Part shown: in pieces, positions 1 to 9,894 of the stretch
How positions within the stretch are numbered: the first letter of the stretch is position 1
Layout of the letters: each line of letters opens with the position of its first letter
Assembly: GCF_014649815.1 (NCBI RefSeq)
Contig: NZ_BMTT01000005.1
Span: forward strand, 347,862 to 411,861
Length of the DNA: 64,000 nt
From: Streptomyces mutabilis
GTDB lineage: Bacteria > Actinomycetota > Actinomycetes > Streptomycetales > Streptomycetaceae
Reading direction: 5' to 3'
Made by a program: the position numbers and the translations under genes
Notes under the pieces: model-generated
The model's database searches: none
Seen by the model: only the letters and a program-made list of their open reading frames with translations
What the model was told of the DNA's origin: nothing

Positions 1-336
1 TGGTCTCACCAGGGACGATTCCGCTCGGAAGCCGCCTTCGCCTCCTTCGCTGGGGTCTCGCCGATCCCTGCCTCGTCCGGGCTGACCAACCGACATCGGC
101 TCAACCGCAGCGGCGACCGGCAGCTCAACCGGGCCATGCACACGATCACCTTGATCCGGATGCGGCTGGATCCCTCTACGAAGACGTACGTCGCACGCAA
201 GATCGCCGAAGGTAAGACCTCCCGTGACGCGCAGCGATGCCTCAAGCGAGTGATCTGCCGCCAGGTCTTCAAGATTCTTGAGCGCTCCGACCGGAACCAA
301 CTCGGCAACGTCGAGGCACTCACTCAAGCGGCTTGA
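1..336 (+). pseudogene. IS110-family transposase, C-terminal remnant
   Basis: The reading frame is open from the first base to a stop at 334-336 and encodes the C-terminal 'transposase_20' part of an IS110-family recombinase. Recognisable stretches are FRSEAAFASFAGVSPIPASS and NRSGDRQLNRAMHTI, followed by the usual helical tail. The N-terminal DEDD catalytic domain would lie left of the window, so it cannot be decided whether this is a whole gene cut by the window edge or a fragment. Family assignment is from memory of conserved motifs. Confidence 0.7.
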
Positions 337-475
337 CACGACATAGCAGCCTCGGTGGCGAACGCGTCCTCCACGCGACGCTTGACCTCAAGCATGCTTG
401 AGCTTCTAGGTTCTTCAGTGGGCCCTCCACCACGGGCCCACGACCGCAATGACGTTGCTGTGAAGGGTGTTGAAC

Positions 476-1387
476 ATGAAGGCTGCTGCTTTCCACGCGT
501 TCGGAGGGCCTGAGGTTCTGGAACTGATGGAGGTTGCGGCTCCCGAAGCGGGCCCGGGCGAGGTGCGGGTGCGTGTGAAGGCGGCCGGCTCACAGCCCAT
601 CGACTGCGCGGTGCGTTCCGGCTGGAACCCGCCCGGATTCACCATCACCTTCCCGCACATCACCGGTGGCGACTTCGCCGGCGTGGTGGACCAGGTCGGC
701 GAGGGCGTCACCGACTTCTCCGTCGGCGACGAGGTGCTGGGCTACCGGACCCAGCTCACCTATGCCGAGTGCGTCGTCGCCCCCGCCGACCAGATAGTGA
801 CCAAGCCCGCCGCGCTCTCCTGGGAGGTGGCCGGCGGTCTCTCCGCCTCCGGGCAGACCGCGCACACGGCGATCGAGATCCTCCGGGTCGGCGAGGGCGA
901 GACCGTCCTCATCAACGGCGCCGCCGGGGGCGTCGGCACCATCGCGGTGCAGATCGCGGTGTTGCGCGGTGCCAAGGTGATCGCCACCGCGCGTGAGGAG
1001 AACCACGGGTACCTGCGCGAGCTGGGCGCGATCCCGGTCACCTACGGCGAGGGCCTGATCGACCGGGTGCGCGAGGCCGCGCCCGAGGGCGTGCACGCCG
1101 CCCTGGACACCGCGAGCGCCGAGGGCCTGCGCGTGGCGGCCGAACTGGTCAAGGACAAGGACCGGGTGGGCACCATCTTCGCCGTCGACGCCTACCAGGA
1201 GCTGGGCGTGCGCTGGATCGGCAGCCAGCGTTCCGCGGAGCGGCTCACCGACCTGGCCGCGCTGGTCACCGACGGCAAGGTCAAGGTCCACGTCCGCAGG
1301 ACCTTCCCCCTGGCGCACGCGGCGGACGCGCACCGCGAGCTGGAGACCGGTCACGGCCGCGGAAAGATCGTTCTGCTGGTCGGCTGA
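476..1387 (+). CDS. NADP-dependent zinc-free alcohol dehydrogenase / quinone oxidoreductase
   Basis: A 303-residue medium-chain dehydrogenase of the quinone-oxidoreductase type, likely a cytoplasmic NADPH-dependent reductase of quinones or enones. The N-terminal GroES-like domain (about 1-120) contains GGDFAGVV and lacks the cysteine and histidine ligands of zinc alcohol dehydrogenases. The Rossmann domain carries GAAGGVGTIAVQIA near residue 145. ATG at 476 was chosen because AAGGG lies 8 bases upstream; an in-frame GTG at 467 is the alternative. An FMN reductase gene follows 89 bases downstream on the same strand, suggesting a small redox or detoxification pair. The true substrate is not indicated. 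Confidence 0.85.
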   Translation: MKAAAFHAFGGPEVLELMEVAAPEAGPGEVRVRVKAAGSQPIDCAVRSGWNPPGFTITFPHITGGDFAGVVDQVGEGVTDFSVGDEVLGYRTQLTYAECVVAPADQIVTKPAALSWEVAGGLSASGQTAHTAIEILRVGEGETVLINGAAGGVGTIAVQIAVLRGAKVIATAREENHGYLRELGAIPVTYGEGLIDRVREAAPEGVHAALDTASAEGLRVAAELVKDKDRVGTIFAVDAYQELGVRWIGSQRSAERLTDLAALVTDGKVKVHVRRTFPLAHAADAHRELETGHGRGKIVLLVG

Positions 1388-1476
1388 CACCGCCGGGCGG
1401 TCCCGGCGCACCGTCCCGAGGCCGCACCGCCCCGCGTCGCCCCCCCGCCCGTCTTTCACCGAATCGAGGACCCCCC

Positions 1477-2064
1477 ATGTCCCAGGCCCCGCTGAAGATC
1501 GGCGTGCTCATCGGAAGTGTGCGCACCGGCCGGTTCGCCGACAAGGTCTCGCAGTGGTTCATTTCCGAGATCGACAAGCGCGACGACATGGAAACACATG
1601 TCATCGACCTGTCAGAGCCCGCCCTCGTGGAGGAGCTGAAGCTCACCCTCGACCCGTCCGGTGCCCCGGAGGACGCCCCAGGACTGGCCGAGCGCATCGG
1701 CGGCCTCGACGGCTTCGTCGTCATCACCCCCGAGTACAACCACGGCTACCCGGCCTCCCTGAAGCTGGCCATCGACTACGTATACAGCGAGTGGCGCGCC
1801 AAGCCGGTCGGCTTCGTCTCCTACGGCGGCATGGCCGGCGGCCAGCGGGCCGTGGAACAGCTGCGGCAGGTCTTCGCCGAGCTGCACGCCGTCACCCTGC
1901 GCGACACCGTCAGCTTCCACATGGCCTGGGAGCAGTTCGACGACAACGGTCGCCCGCTCGACGAGGGCGGCTGTGCCAAAGCCGCCGCCGTCCTGCTGGA
2001 CCAGCTCGACTGGTGGGGCCGGACCCTGCGCGACGGCCGCGCCGCACGTCCGTACGGGGGTTGA
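1477..2064 (+). CDS. NAD(P)H-dependent FMN reductase (flavodoxin-like)
   Basis: A 195-residue protein of the NADPH-dependent FMN reductase family, which uses bound FMN to reduce quinones, azo dyes or metals with NAD(P)H. The FMN phosphate loop is visible near the N terminus as IGSVRTGRFADKVSQW, and the second flavin-binding signature is PEYNHGYPASLKLAIDY around residue 88. The length is normal for the family. It starts at ATG 1477 behind a purine-rich GAGGA leader. It probably shares transcription with the upstream quinone oxidoreductase. The physiological substrate cannot be read from sequence. Confidence 0.88.
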   Translation: MSQAPLKIGVLIGSVRTGRFADKVSQWFISEIDKRDDMETHVIDLSEPALVEELKLTLDPSGAPEDAPGLAERIGGLDGFVVITPEYNHGYPASLKLAIDYVYSEWRAKPVGFVSYGGMAGGQRAVEQLRQVFAELHAVTLRDTVSFHMAWEQFDDNGRPLDEGGCAKAAAVLLDQLDWWGRTLRDGRAARPYGG

Positions 2065-2078
2065 CCCGGTAGTGGAGC

Positions 2079-3070
2079 ATGCCGTCGGTGACGGCCGGCG
2101 CGATGCGATGCAAGCTGTCCGGACGCAACGCCGAAACGCTCGGCGAGCTGGCCGACGCATACGGGCTCCAGGCCCGGGTGGCGTCGGTCGACGACCCTGC
2201 CTCGTTGGACCGAGCCCTGCGCGGTGCGGCGGCGGTCGCAAACTGTGCCGGGCCGTTCGCTTCGACCACCGGCCCGGTGACGGAAGCCGCGCTCCGTGCC
2301 GGGATTCCCTACCTGGACGTGGCCGCCGAGATCGAGGCCGACTCGACACGTTCGCGCACTTCCGCGAGCGGGCCCGGACGCGCGAGCGCTGATCGTCCAG
2401 GCCATGGCCTTCTTCGGAGGCCTTGGCGACCTGACTGGTCACCGCGGCGATGGGGGACTGGACCTCTGCCGACGAGGCCCACATCGCCTACGCGCTCAGC
2501 AATTGGCACCCCACCGCCGGAACCCGGCTGTCGGGCGCGGTCTCCCGCGAGCGGCGCGGCGGCGCACGCCTGCGCTACCGCGGCGGACAGTGCGAGCGCC
2601 GTAGCGACGCCGCGCCGCTCGCGCAGTGGACCTTTCCCGAGCCCGTGGGGCGGCGGTCCATGGTCGCGGAGTTCACCATGGCGGACGTGGTGACCGTGCC
2701 AAAGCATCTGGCCATTCCCGACGTCACCTACATGGACGCCGAGGCGGCTCGGGACGTAGCCGCTCCTGACACGCCCGCACCGACCGCCGCGGACGGGAGC
2801 GGACGCTCCGACCAGACCTTCCTCGTCGACGTCGCCGTCCGCTCAGGTGGCGCCGAACGCCGGGCCACAGCCACCGGCCAGGACATCTACGCCATCACCG
2901 CGCCCCTCGTAGTCGAAGCCCTCGACCGCGTCCTCACCGGTCGCGCCCGAGCCACGGGCGTCGCCTCTGCGGGCGAGATCTTCGAAGCCCCTGACTTCCT
3001 GCAGGCACTCACCCCCCGTACCGCCTTCGGTCTGCACGGCCACGAACACAAGTCGGTACGCGGGGCATGA
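2079..3070 (+). pseudogene. Saccharopine dehydrogenase-like NADP-binding protein, frameshifted
   Basis: Three reading frames together spell one protein of the trans-acting enoyl-reductase / saccharopine-dehydrogenase-like family. Frame one (from 2079) gives AAAVANCAGPFASTTGPVTE and PYLDVAAEIEA; a second frame gives AMAFFGGLGDL near 2403; a third (from 2450) gives the C-terminal half, starting MGDWTSADEAHIAYALSNWH and ending at 3070. The N-terminal glycine-rich nucleotide loop is missing. At least two frameshifts and the lost start make this a pseudogene unless they are sequencing errors. Confidence 0.75.
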
Positions 3071-3181
3071 CGCCCCCCGGCAATGGCCGCCGCAAGCCGG
3101 ACGCGTCGTGGCTCAGCCCTGAGCCATGTGACCCGCCGACGAAAGCGGTCTCCGCGCCCGGCCGCCGGTAGGCTGCGGTGG

Positions 3182-3715
3182 GTGCGCACGGTGGAGCTTC
3201 TTCTGGATGAGGCGGCGGAGCTCGATGTCCGGGACGCCTGGCGGCGGCTGGCGGAGGCGGGACTGCCCAGCCAGGCGCGACACCCCTCGACGACCAACAG
3301 ACCGCACCTCACCCTGGCCACCTGCCCTGAGCTGACCGCCCCGATCCGCTGGGAACTCGCAGAGGTGGCCGCCGACCTGCCACTGCCCGTACGGTTCGCC
3401 GGCACGGTCCGCTTCGAGCGTCCCACCTCGGTGCTGGCCTGGTCTCTGGAGCTCGACTCCGCGCTGGCGTCCCTGCACCGTCGGGTGTGGGAAGCGGTGG
3501 CGTCGGACAGCCCACCGGGAGCGCTTAGTCCGTTCCACAGCCCTCGAGACTGGAAGCCGCACATCACCCTCGGCCGGACCCGGCGGGCGGGTGCGTTCGC
3601 CGGCCGACACGTCCCCGGCCTGTTGCCGGCGCCGCCCTTGTCGGCCCGACTCACCACCCTGCGCAGCTACGACACCGTGACCGGTGCCTTGGAAGTGCTG
3701 GGACCCAGCCTCTAA
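3182..3715 (+). CDS. 2'-5' RNA ligase family protein (2H phosphoesterase)
   Basis: A protein of about 177 residues with the two H-x-T/S motifs that define 2H phosphoesterases: RPHLTL near residue 41 and KPHITL near residue 124. Family members open 2',3'-cyclic phosphates or ligate RNA ends; the cellular substrate is usually unknown. I chose GTG 3182 because homology begins there; the frame stays open upstream to an ATG at 3083, which adds an Arg-rich stretch that looks non-coding. It stands alone between a pseudogene and a non-coding stretch. Confidence 0.72.
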   Translation: MRTVELLLDEAAELDVRDAWRRLAEAGLPSQARHPSTTNRPHLTLATCPELTAPIRWELAEVAADLPLPVRFAGTVRFERPTSVLAWSLELDSALASLHRRVWEAVASDSPPGALSPFHSPRDWKPHITLGRTRRAGAFAGRHVPGLLPAPPLSARLTTLRSYDTVTGALEVLGPSL

Positions 3716-4252
3716 ACGAACTGCCGCCACCGGTCGGCAGGCCGTCGAAGCGGTGGCCCGGCGGCCGACGGCACGGAGAACGGCGAGGACTGTCCGCCCT
3801 GCGAGTCCGTCCAGGGCCCGAGGGTTCCGCACATGCGGACGGTGTGTTCCGCAACGGAGCATGCCGGTGGCCCCGGAGACGTCCGGGGTCACTGAGGGCA
3901 CACGTCGGATCGTGCTGCGTGCTACCAGCGGCTCCTGCGCCCGCCGCTCTCGGCGGAACGGATGACGAAGCCCGGCCGTCCGGATCGAGGTGGTCACCGA
4001 CCTGGTCGGAACTCACCGGGCGGTCGTTCCGGATCTGCCCGGCCATGGCGCGTCGGTGGTTCACGCCGGCGATCTATCCCGGACAGACGTACCCACTGCC
4101 GAGACGCCCCGACCGTGGAGCTGGCGGCGAGTCAAGGAGCGATTCGTGCTGTGCCCCTAGGGGGTGGTTTGGGCGCCGTCGGGAGACCGGGGCGTGCTCA
4201 GGGCGAAGACACTGGCCGGGAACCGGCAAAGCATCACACGAGGGGGGACGGC
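3716..4252. other. Intergenic stretch with a possible alpha/beta-hydrolase scrap
   Basis: No credible gene is seen. On the plus strand near 4020-4060 one frame reads AVVPDLPGHGAS, which resembles the strand-loop segment of alpha/beta hydrolases, but it is too short to assign. The last 30 bases carry the ribosome binding site of the decarboxylase gene (AGGGGGGAC). Confidence 0.4.
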
Positions 4253-6628
4253 ATGACCGACGGCATCGTCATGGTGGCGGTGGCTGAGCACCCGGAGGGC
4301 GCTGGTGCCGCCGGACAGTTGGCGCGCGTTGCCGACGGGCTCCGGACGAGCGGCTTACAGGTCCGCTGGGTGAGGAGTGTCTCCGAGGCGGAGGCGGTGC
4401 TCAGGACGGAGGCCGGTCTGGCCGCCGCGGTGGTCGCCTGGGAATTACCGCCCGCAGCGGACGACAGCCCGGGCGGAGCCACGGTACTGCGCCGGATCGG
4501 GCGCCGGTTCCAGAACCTGCCGGTGTTCCTCGTCATGGAGGACGAGGGGCTCCGCGAGCTGCCGTTGTGGGTGTCTCAGTCCGTGGTGGGCTACGTATGG
4601 CCGCTGGAGGACACGCCGGCGTTCATCGCGGGTCGGATCACCACCGCCGCGCGCGCCTACCAGGACGCCTTGCTTCCGCCGTTCTTCAAGGCGTTGCGAC
4701 GTTTCGACGACGCCCACGAGTACTCGTGGCACACCCCGGCGCACTCCGGCGGTGTCGCCTTCCTCAAGTCGCCCGTGAACCGCGCCTTCCACGACTACTT
4801 CGGGGAACGGCTGCTGCGCAGCGACCTGTCGATCTCGGTGGAGGAACTCGGCTCGCTGTTCGAGCACACCGGTCCGATCGGTGAGGCCGAGCGCAACGCC
4901 GCGCGGATCTTCGGCTCCGATCAGACGTACTTCGTCCTGCACGGCGACTCCACCTGCAACCGTCTGGTCGGCCACTTCAGCGTGACCCGCGACGAGATCG
5001 CCCTGGTGGACCGCAACTGCCACAAGTCCGTCCTGCACGGCCTGGTCGTCTCCGGCGCGCGGCCGGTGTACCTGGTCCCCACCCGCAACGGCTACGGTCT
5101 CGCCGGACCGCTGCCACCGGCCGAGATCGCGTCGGATTCGGTCGCGGCGCGGATCGCGCAGAGTCCCCTCACGGCGGACGCGGTGTCGGCGCGTGCCCAG
5201 TACGCGGTGTTCACCAACTCCACGTACGACGGACTCTGTTACGACGCGGTGACGGCAGCCCGGGCGTTCGCGGCGAGCACGCCCCGACTCCACTTCGACG
5301 AGGCGTGGTTCGCCTACGCCCGCTTTCACCCGCTCTACAAGGGGCGCTACGGCATGTCGGTCGACGCGGAGGTCTTCCCGGGCCCCGATCGGCCGACGGT
5401 GTTCGCGACCCAGTCGACGCACAAGCTGTTGGCGGCGTTGTCCCAGGGAGCCATGGTGCACGTGCGGCCGGCGCCGCGGGCGCCGGTGGACCACGACCGG
5501 TTCAACGAGGCGTTGATGATGCACGGTACGACCTCACCGCTGTATCCGATGATCGCCTCGCTGGACGTGGCCACGGCGATGATGGACGGTCCGCAAGGCC
5601 AGTGGCTGGTCGACGAGGCGGTGTCGGAGGCGGTCCGGTTCCGCCAGGAGATGGTTCGGATCGGACGTCGGATCGAGGCCGCCGGTGACCGGCCGGCCTG
5701 GTTCTTCGGAGTGTGGCAGCCGACCGAGGTGACCGACCCCGCAAGCGGGGCGCGGCTGCCCTTCGACGAGGCTCCGGCGGACCTGCTGCGGACCGAGCCG
5801 TCCTGCTGGCACCTGGCGCCCGACGCCGACTGGCACGGCTTCCCGGGCCTGACCGACGGCTACTGCATGCTCGACCCGATCAAAGTCACCCTGACCTGCC
5901 CGGGGCTCGACGCGACCGGGGCGATGGCCGACTGGGGCATCCCCGCCCGGGTGCTGACCGCCTACCTGACCACACGCGGCATCGTCGTGGAGAAGACCGA
6001 CAGCTACACGACGCTGGTGCTGTTCTCCATGGGCATCACCAAGGGCAAGTGGGGCACTCTGCTGGACGCCCTGATGGACTTCAAGGACCTCTACGACGAC
6101 GACGCGCCGCTCGACCGCGTGCTGCCCGCGCTGGTCGCCGAGCACCCGAGCCGCTACTCAGGGCGGGGCCTGCGGGACCTGTGCCAGGAGATGCACGACC
6201 ACCTGCGCCGGGCCCGCCTGGTCGAACTCCTCGACACGGCCTTCCAGCAACTCCCGGACCCGGTCGCCCCGCCTCAGCACTGCTACCAGCGCCTGATCCG
6301 TGGCGGTACGGAACGTGTCCGCCTGGCGGACGCGCCGGGCCGGGTCGCCGCGGCGATGGTCACCGTGACACCGCCCGGCATCCCGGTCCTCATGCCGGGC
6401 GAGAGCGTCGGACCCGGGGACGGGCCTCTCCTCCGCTACCTCGCGGCCCTGGAGTCCTTCGACCGGAGCTTCCCCGGCTTCGGCAGCGAGACACACGGGG
6501 TGACCCGCGTCCCCGACACCGGCGACTACCTGATCGAGTGCCTGCGGCCGGACGACCAGGAGGGCCCGGCCCGGGCCATGACGCCGGCGCAACGGCGGGG
6601 GGAGGAGGGCGTCGGCGCCGTGGGCTGA
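4253..6628 (+). CDS. Orn/Lys/Arg decarboxylase, group III PLP enzyme
   Basis: A 791-residue fold-type I PLP decarboxylase expected to convert ornithine, lysine or arginine to the polyamine. It has an N-terminal receiver-like wing domain (about 1-125), then the PLP domain with HTPAHSGGVAF near 162 and the Schiff-base lysine in QSTHKLL, K391. The C-terminal domain runs to about 780. Start ATG 4253 follows AGGGGGGAC at ideal spacing; the longer open frame from 3962 has no ribosome binding site. The length matches inducible acid-stress decarboxylases. No antiporter gene is adjacent, so substrate and role in acid resistance or polyamine supply stay open. Confidence 0.88.
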   Translation: MTDGIVMVAVAEHPEGAGAAGQLARVADGLRTSGLQVRWVRSVSEAEAVLRTEAGLAAAVVAWELPPAADDSPGGATVLRRIGRRFQNLPVFLVMEDEGLRELPLWVSQSVVGYVWPLEDTPAFIAGRITTAARAYQDALLPPFFKALRRFDDAHEYSWHTPAHSGGVAFLKSPVNRAFHDYFGERLLRSDLSISVEELGSLFEHTGPIGEAERNAARIFGSDQTYFVLHGDSTCNRLVGHFSVTRDEIALVDRNCHKSVLHGLVVSGARPVYLVPTRNGYGLAGPLPPAEIASDSVAARIAQSPLTADAVSARAQYAVFTNSTYDGLCYDAVTAARAFAASTPRLHFDEAWFAYARFHPLYKGRYGMSVDAEVFPGPDRPTVFATQSTHKLLAALSQGAMVHVRPAPRAPVDHDRFNEALMMHGTTSPLYPMIASLDVATAMMDGPQGQWLVDEAVSEAVRFRQEMVRIGRRIEAAGDRPAWFFGVWQPTEVTDPASGARLPFDEAPADLLRTEPSCWHLAPDADWHGFPGLTDGYCMLDPIKVTLTCPGLDATGAMADWGIPARVLTAYLTTRGIVVEKTDSYTTLVLFSMGITKGKWGTLLDALMDFKDLYDDDAPLDRVLPALVAEHPSRYSGRGLRDLCQEMHDHLRRARLVELLDTAFQQLPDPVAPPQHCYQRLIRGGTERVRLADAPGRVAAAMVTVTPPGIPVLMPGESVGPGDGPLLRYLAALESFDRSFPGFGSETHGVTRVPDTGDYLIECLRPDDQEGPARAMTPAQRRGEEGVGAVG

Positions 6629-7019
6629 GACTGTCGGCGCTTCCGCCGGGCAGGCGCCCGGGCCGCGTCGAGCACGGCCTGGTCGCTCCCTTGAGCGGCT
6701 GGGCCCGCTCGCTCACGCCGGCCCAGTCGATTCGCGCAACGGCGTCGCCGAGGGCTCCGCGGCTTCGAGGGTCTTCTGCGCGGCATCCTCTCCCGTCCCG
6801 CCGGTCCGGAGATACCGGGTGGTCACCCGACGCGGGAATCGCCCTGGAGCGCCGGGGACTCTTCGTGGCGGCGGGAATGAAGACCGTGCGGCAGGGCAGG
6901 GCGCTGCGAAGGAGGGTGCCCGGTGATCACTGCGGAGGTCGGTACGCGCCTTCACAGGACGGAGTGGAGGGCGTCGTAGGTGATCGGAACGGTGTCTCAC
7001 CGCTGTCGTCCCGGGCGGA
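6629..7019. other. Non-coding stretch
   Basis: I see no gene here. Open frames are Arg/Pro-rich shadows without ribosome binding sites or recognisable motifs. Confidence 0.4.
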
Positions 7020-7260
7020 GCGGGAGCGGGTGAGCTCCGCGATACCGGCGTCGAATCCGATCGGCGGTGCGAAGCCCAGGTCGCGGCGTGCCGCGGTGAG
7101 GTCGAAGTAGTGTGAGCGCAGCAGTTCCGCGTCCAGGAAGCGGCTGAGGGCGTGAGTACGGGTGCTGGTGCCGCGCGCAGGAGCGTGTCGCCGACCGCGG
7201 TGCCGGCCGTGGCGAGCCGGGGCGGAACGGCGCACCAACGGGCGTCGACAGGAACGTACC
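7020..7260 (-). pseudogene. NAD-dependent epimerase / 3-beta-HSD family, C-terminal remnant
   Basis: On the minus strand a short frame contains LRSHYFDLTAARRDLGF followed by an Asp-x-Gly-x-x-x-Leu segment, the usual C-terminal end of short-chain dehydrogenases of the 3-beta-hydroxysteroid / sterol decarboxylase type. The N-terminal Rossmann part is absent and the preceding sequence is out of frame. This is a decayed fragment. Confidence 0.5.
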
Positions 7261-7364
7261 TGCACGGCATGAGGGCGGACCTCGCCTCGGGAGACCGCCC
7301 GCTCCTACCGCACGAGCGAGCTCGTACACGTCGTGTCGGAGCTGATGGGCTGGACTGAGCTCCG

Positions 7365-7600
7365 CAAGTGACGTGGCGGTCGGCCTCCCCACCCGTAGAA
7401 GGCCGCGTCGGTGAGAGTGAAGTCGGCGTCGACCGAGGTGATCATCCAGGCGAGGCCACGGGGGCGTCGGCGCCCAGGTGCAGCAGGCAGCTGTCATCGT
7501 CCACGGGTTCGACGACGCCCATGCCGGGCCAGACGCAGTCGGTGACCGCTGCGGCGGGCTCGTAGTGGACGACGTGGTCGAGGCCGACGAGCCGTTCCTC
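7365..7600 (-). pseudogene. Possible WYL-domain regulator, C-terminal remnant
   Basis: Two minus-strand frames carry GMGVVEPVDDDSCLLHLGAD and, after a frameshift, ITSVDADFTLTDAAF. These resemble the C-terminal WCX extension of YafY-type DeoR/WYL regulators. There is no DNA-binding domain left. The match is by eye and weak. Confidence 0.35.
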
Positions 7601-7845
7601 CAGCTCTCCGGCGGCCGGCAACAGTGCGTGGCCATCGCCCGTGCGCTCCCCTGCGAGGTGCATCCTCTTCGCCGGTACGAGCCGACCGGCGCCCTCGGTC
7701 ACGAGACCGCCGACGGCACCATCGAGCTCTACCGGAGGCCGGCGCACGACGACGGCCAGTGCGTGATCGTCGTGACGCACTCCAGGAAGGTCGCCGCCGC
7801 CTGCGACGAGACGCTGACATCGGAGCGGGGGAGGCTGGTTCAAAA
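7598..7845 (+). pseudogene. ABC transporter ATP-binding protein, C-terminal remnant
   Basis: The plus-strand frame contains an ABC signature (LSGGRQQCVAIARAL), an eroded Walker B region (EPTGALGHETADG) and an H-loop (CVIVVTHSRKVAAACDET), which together are the C-terminal half of a MacB/LolD-like ATPase. The Walker A part and the permease gene are missing, and the Walker B Asp-Glu segment is damaged. It overlaps the edge of the minus-strand regulator scrap, marking a rearrangement junction. Confidence 0.7.
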
Positions 7846-7951
7846 CCTGATCGCCCGGGGTGTGGTCGTTGGCGCTGACGGGGCAGCGGGCGGTGATGGA
7901 GGCGGCCGGCGCGTCCAGCAGTCGGTGCACGTCCTCCGATGCGCTGACGGT

Positions 7952-8512
7952 TCACTCCTCCCGGGTTGCGCGCCGGGCGGACCGGCGGCGGAGCCACAGG
8001 GGAAGGGCGTACCACGACAGGGCGAACCAGGCCATGACGCCGCCGACGAGCAGTTTCGCCAGTAGCCCCGGCACCACCACGTGAAGGATCAGGAGGAGCG
8101 TGCACCCGATGGTCACGGCCATCAGGAGCATGCCGCACATCATCAGGCGATGCGCCACCTCCACCATCTCGTCCTTCATCCGCTGCCCCGACAGGAAGCG
8201 GTGGATGGAGACCGGGGCGATCAGGCAGGCGGTGGCCGTGGCACCCGAGACCACGGTGAGGACGTAGGCGGCGTGCTCGAACGTACCCAGGTCGTGGAAG
8301 AGGGGCGTGAAGGCGACGCTGAGCAGGAAGCCGAAAAGGATCTGGACGCCCGTCTGAGCGACGCGCGTCTCTTGCATGATCTCGTTCCACCGCCGGTTGA
8401 CGCGCTCGCGCGGCGTCTCCGGCGCCTCGTCCGGGGACTCGGTGCCGTGTCCTGCGCACGCGCCGCAACTGCCGCGTTTCGCCTCCGACCACGTGATCGG
8501 CTCAGTCGTCAT
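7952..8512 (-). CDS. DUF6328-like membrane protein
   Basis: A 186-residue protein with a soluble N terminus containing RVNRRWNEIMQETRVAQTG (about 36-54) followed by four hydrophobic segments in the remaining 130 residues, ending in a basic tail. This arrangement matches small actinobacterial DUF6328 membrane proteins, whose function is unknown. ATG 8512 follows a GAGGGG leader. It stands alone. Confidence 0.72.
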   Translation of the reverse strand: MTTEPITWSEAKRGSCGACAGHGTESPDEAPETPRERVNRRWNEIMQETRVAQTGVQILFGFLLSVAFTPLFHDLGTFEHAAYVLTVVSGATATACLIAPVSIHRFLSGQRMKDEMVEVAHRLMMCGMLLMAVTIGCTLLLILHVVVPGLLAKLLVGGVMAWFALSWYALPLWLRRRSARRATREE

Positions 8513-8945
8513 GCTCGTCGTTCCCCTCCCGTCATGGAACGTGCATGTGCCCGTTGAAGCCGTTCACATGCAGGAGGCACCTGACGATTCTTCCGTGCGG
8601 ACTCGTGCATGTGTCCGCGTGAACCGGTGGCGAACACCTGCGGTGCCCGCCACCGTCTATGGCGATACAGCCCGGGATTCGTGGAACATCCAAACGCGTC
8701 GACGGAACACCGACGTCCCGGCGCCGCAGTGGCGGCACCCTTGCGGTGAAGCGTTAATGTCCCGTTATGTACGGCGCATCGGACGTGGTGCGGCGCATCG
8801 GACGTGGGTGAGAGCGCCCGATGAACACCGTTGCGCCCTCCCGATTCCGCTGGGTGACGGAAATGATGAGCGTACCGGCGCATGGGCCAGGTGGTCCGCG
8901 GCCCCCTGTTGCTCGGTCAGGGGCCGGTGACGGAAGGAGTCCACG
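8513..8945. other. Intergenic region upstream of the mfnB-like pseudogene
   Basis: No gene is seen. Near 8771-8807 a 16-base direct repeat (GGCGCATCGGACGTGG) occurs twice in tandem. The end of the stretch has GGAAGGAG, the ribosome binding site of the following broken gene. Confidence 0.4.
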
Positions 8946-9623
8946 GTGTCGCTTCTCATCTCTCCGGACGGTGGTGAGGAAGCCCTCGATCGCGCGAAGG
9001 CGGCGGAACACCTCGACATCGTCGACGTCAGGAAGTCCGACGAGGGCTCCCTGAGCGCGAACTTCCCGTGGGTCATCCGGGAGATCGGCAACGCGGTACC
9101 GGCGGACAAGCCGGTCTCCGCCACCGTGGGGGACGTTCCGTACAAGCCCGGCACCGTGGCGCAGACCGCGTTAGGCGTGGTGGTCTCGGGACCACGTACA
9201 TCAATGTCGGTCTCTACGGATACACGACGTCCGAACAGGGCATCGCGGTCATGCGCACGGTGGTCCGGGCGGTGAAGGACCACCGCCCCGAAGCGCTCGT
9301 CGTCGCCTCCGGCTACGCGGACGCCCACCGGATCGGCTGTGTCAACCCGCCCGCCCTGCCCGACAACGCCGCCCCATCCGGCGCCGACGCCGCGATGCTC
9401 GACACCGCGGTCAGAGACGGCACGCGGCTGTTCCGCCACGCCGCCGGACACCTGCGCCGGGTTCGTCCGTATCGGCACGGACATCGTCGGGGTGCGCGGA
9501 GCGGTCTGCGAGGGCGGCGACCGCAACGCCGGACGCATCCGGCCGCGCCTGGTGGCCGCCTTCCGGGCAGAGATGGACCGGCACGCCCGGGATCACCGGG
9601 CCGGCGTCACCGCGGCGAGCTGA
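8946..9623 (+). pseudogene. mfnB: (5-formylfuran-3-yl)methyl phosphate synthase-like protein, frameshifted
   Basis: The GTG start at 8946 follows GGAAGGAG and encodes a MfnB/DUF556-type N terminus with [19 protein letters not shown] and [13 protein letters not shown]. The sequence then shifts frame near 9190 ([17 protein letters not shown], then the [13 protein letters not shown] region) and again near 9455 ([19 protein letters not shown]). Roughly 40 residues before the last block are missing compared with the family. MfnB condenses two glyceraldehyde-3-phosphate molecules into the furan precursor of methanofuran and related furans. Two frameshifts and the deletion make this non-functional. 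Confidence 0.82.
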
Positions 9624-9639
9624 CCGCCGGTATGCCGAC

Positions 9640-9830
9640 CCCCTTACCCGACCACGCCCCCGAACTGATCAACGAGGCGCTGCGCGCGCCGCGCCCCACC
9701 GGCACTATCGGCCTGGTGGCACGGCCCGACTACGGCAGACCGGATGCTTCCCCTTCGACCGACTCATCCGCACCTACCCGCTGGCCGACGTCAACGAGGC
9801 CGAGCGCGACTGCGAGCCTGACCAGCGGTC
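9640..9830 (+). pseudogene. Possible zinc alcohol dehydrogenase, C-terminal remnant
   Basis: One frame reads [22 protein letters not shown], cut here for length to [17 protein letters not shown], which resembles the C-terminal end of medium-chain zinc alcohol dehydrogenases. Nothing of the catalytic zinc domain remains. Confidence 0.45.
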
Positions 9831-9894
9831 AGGCCTGTTTTGGCCACCGCAAAGGCGCCGTCGGCCTCGGACGCTCCCAGGGTGGGTGGACCGG

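Noticed and set aside
8771-8807. Tandem GGCGCATCGGACGTGG pair as an operator
   Set aside because: It lies upstream of a dead gene with no other support; noted only as a repeat.
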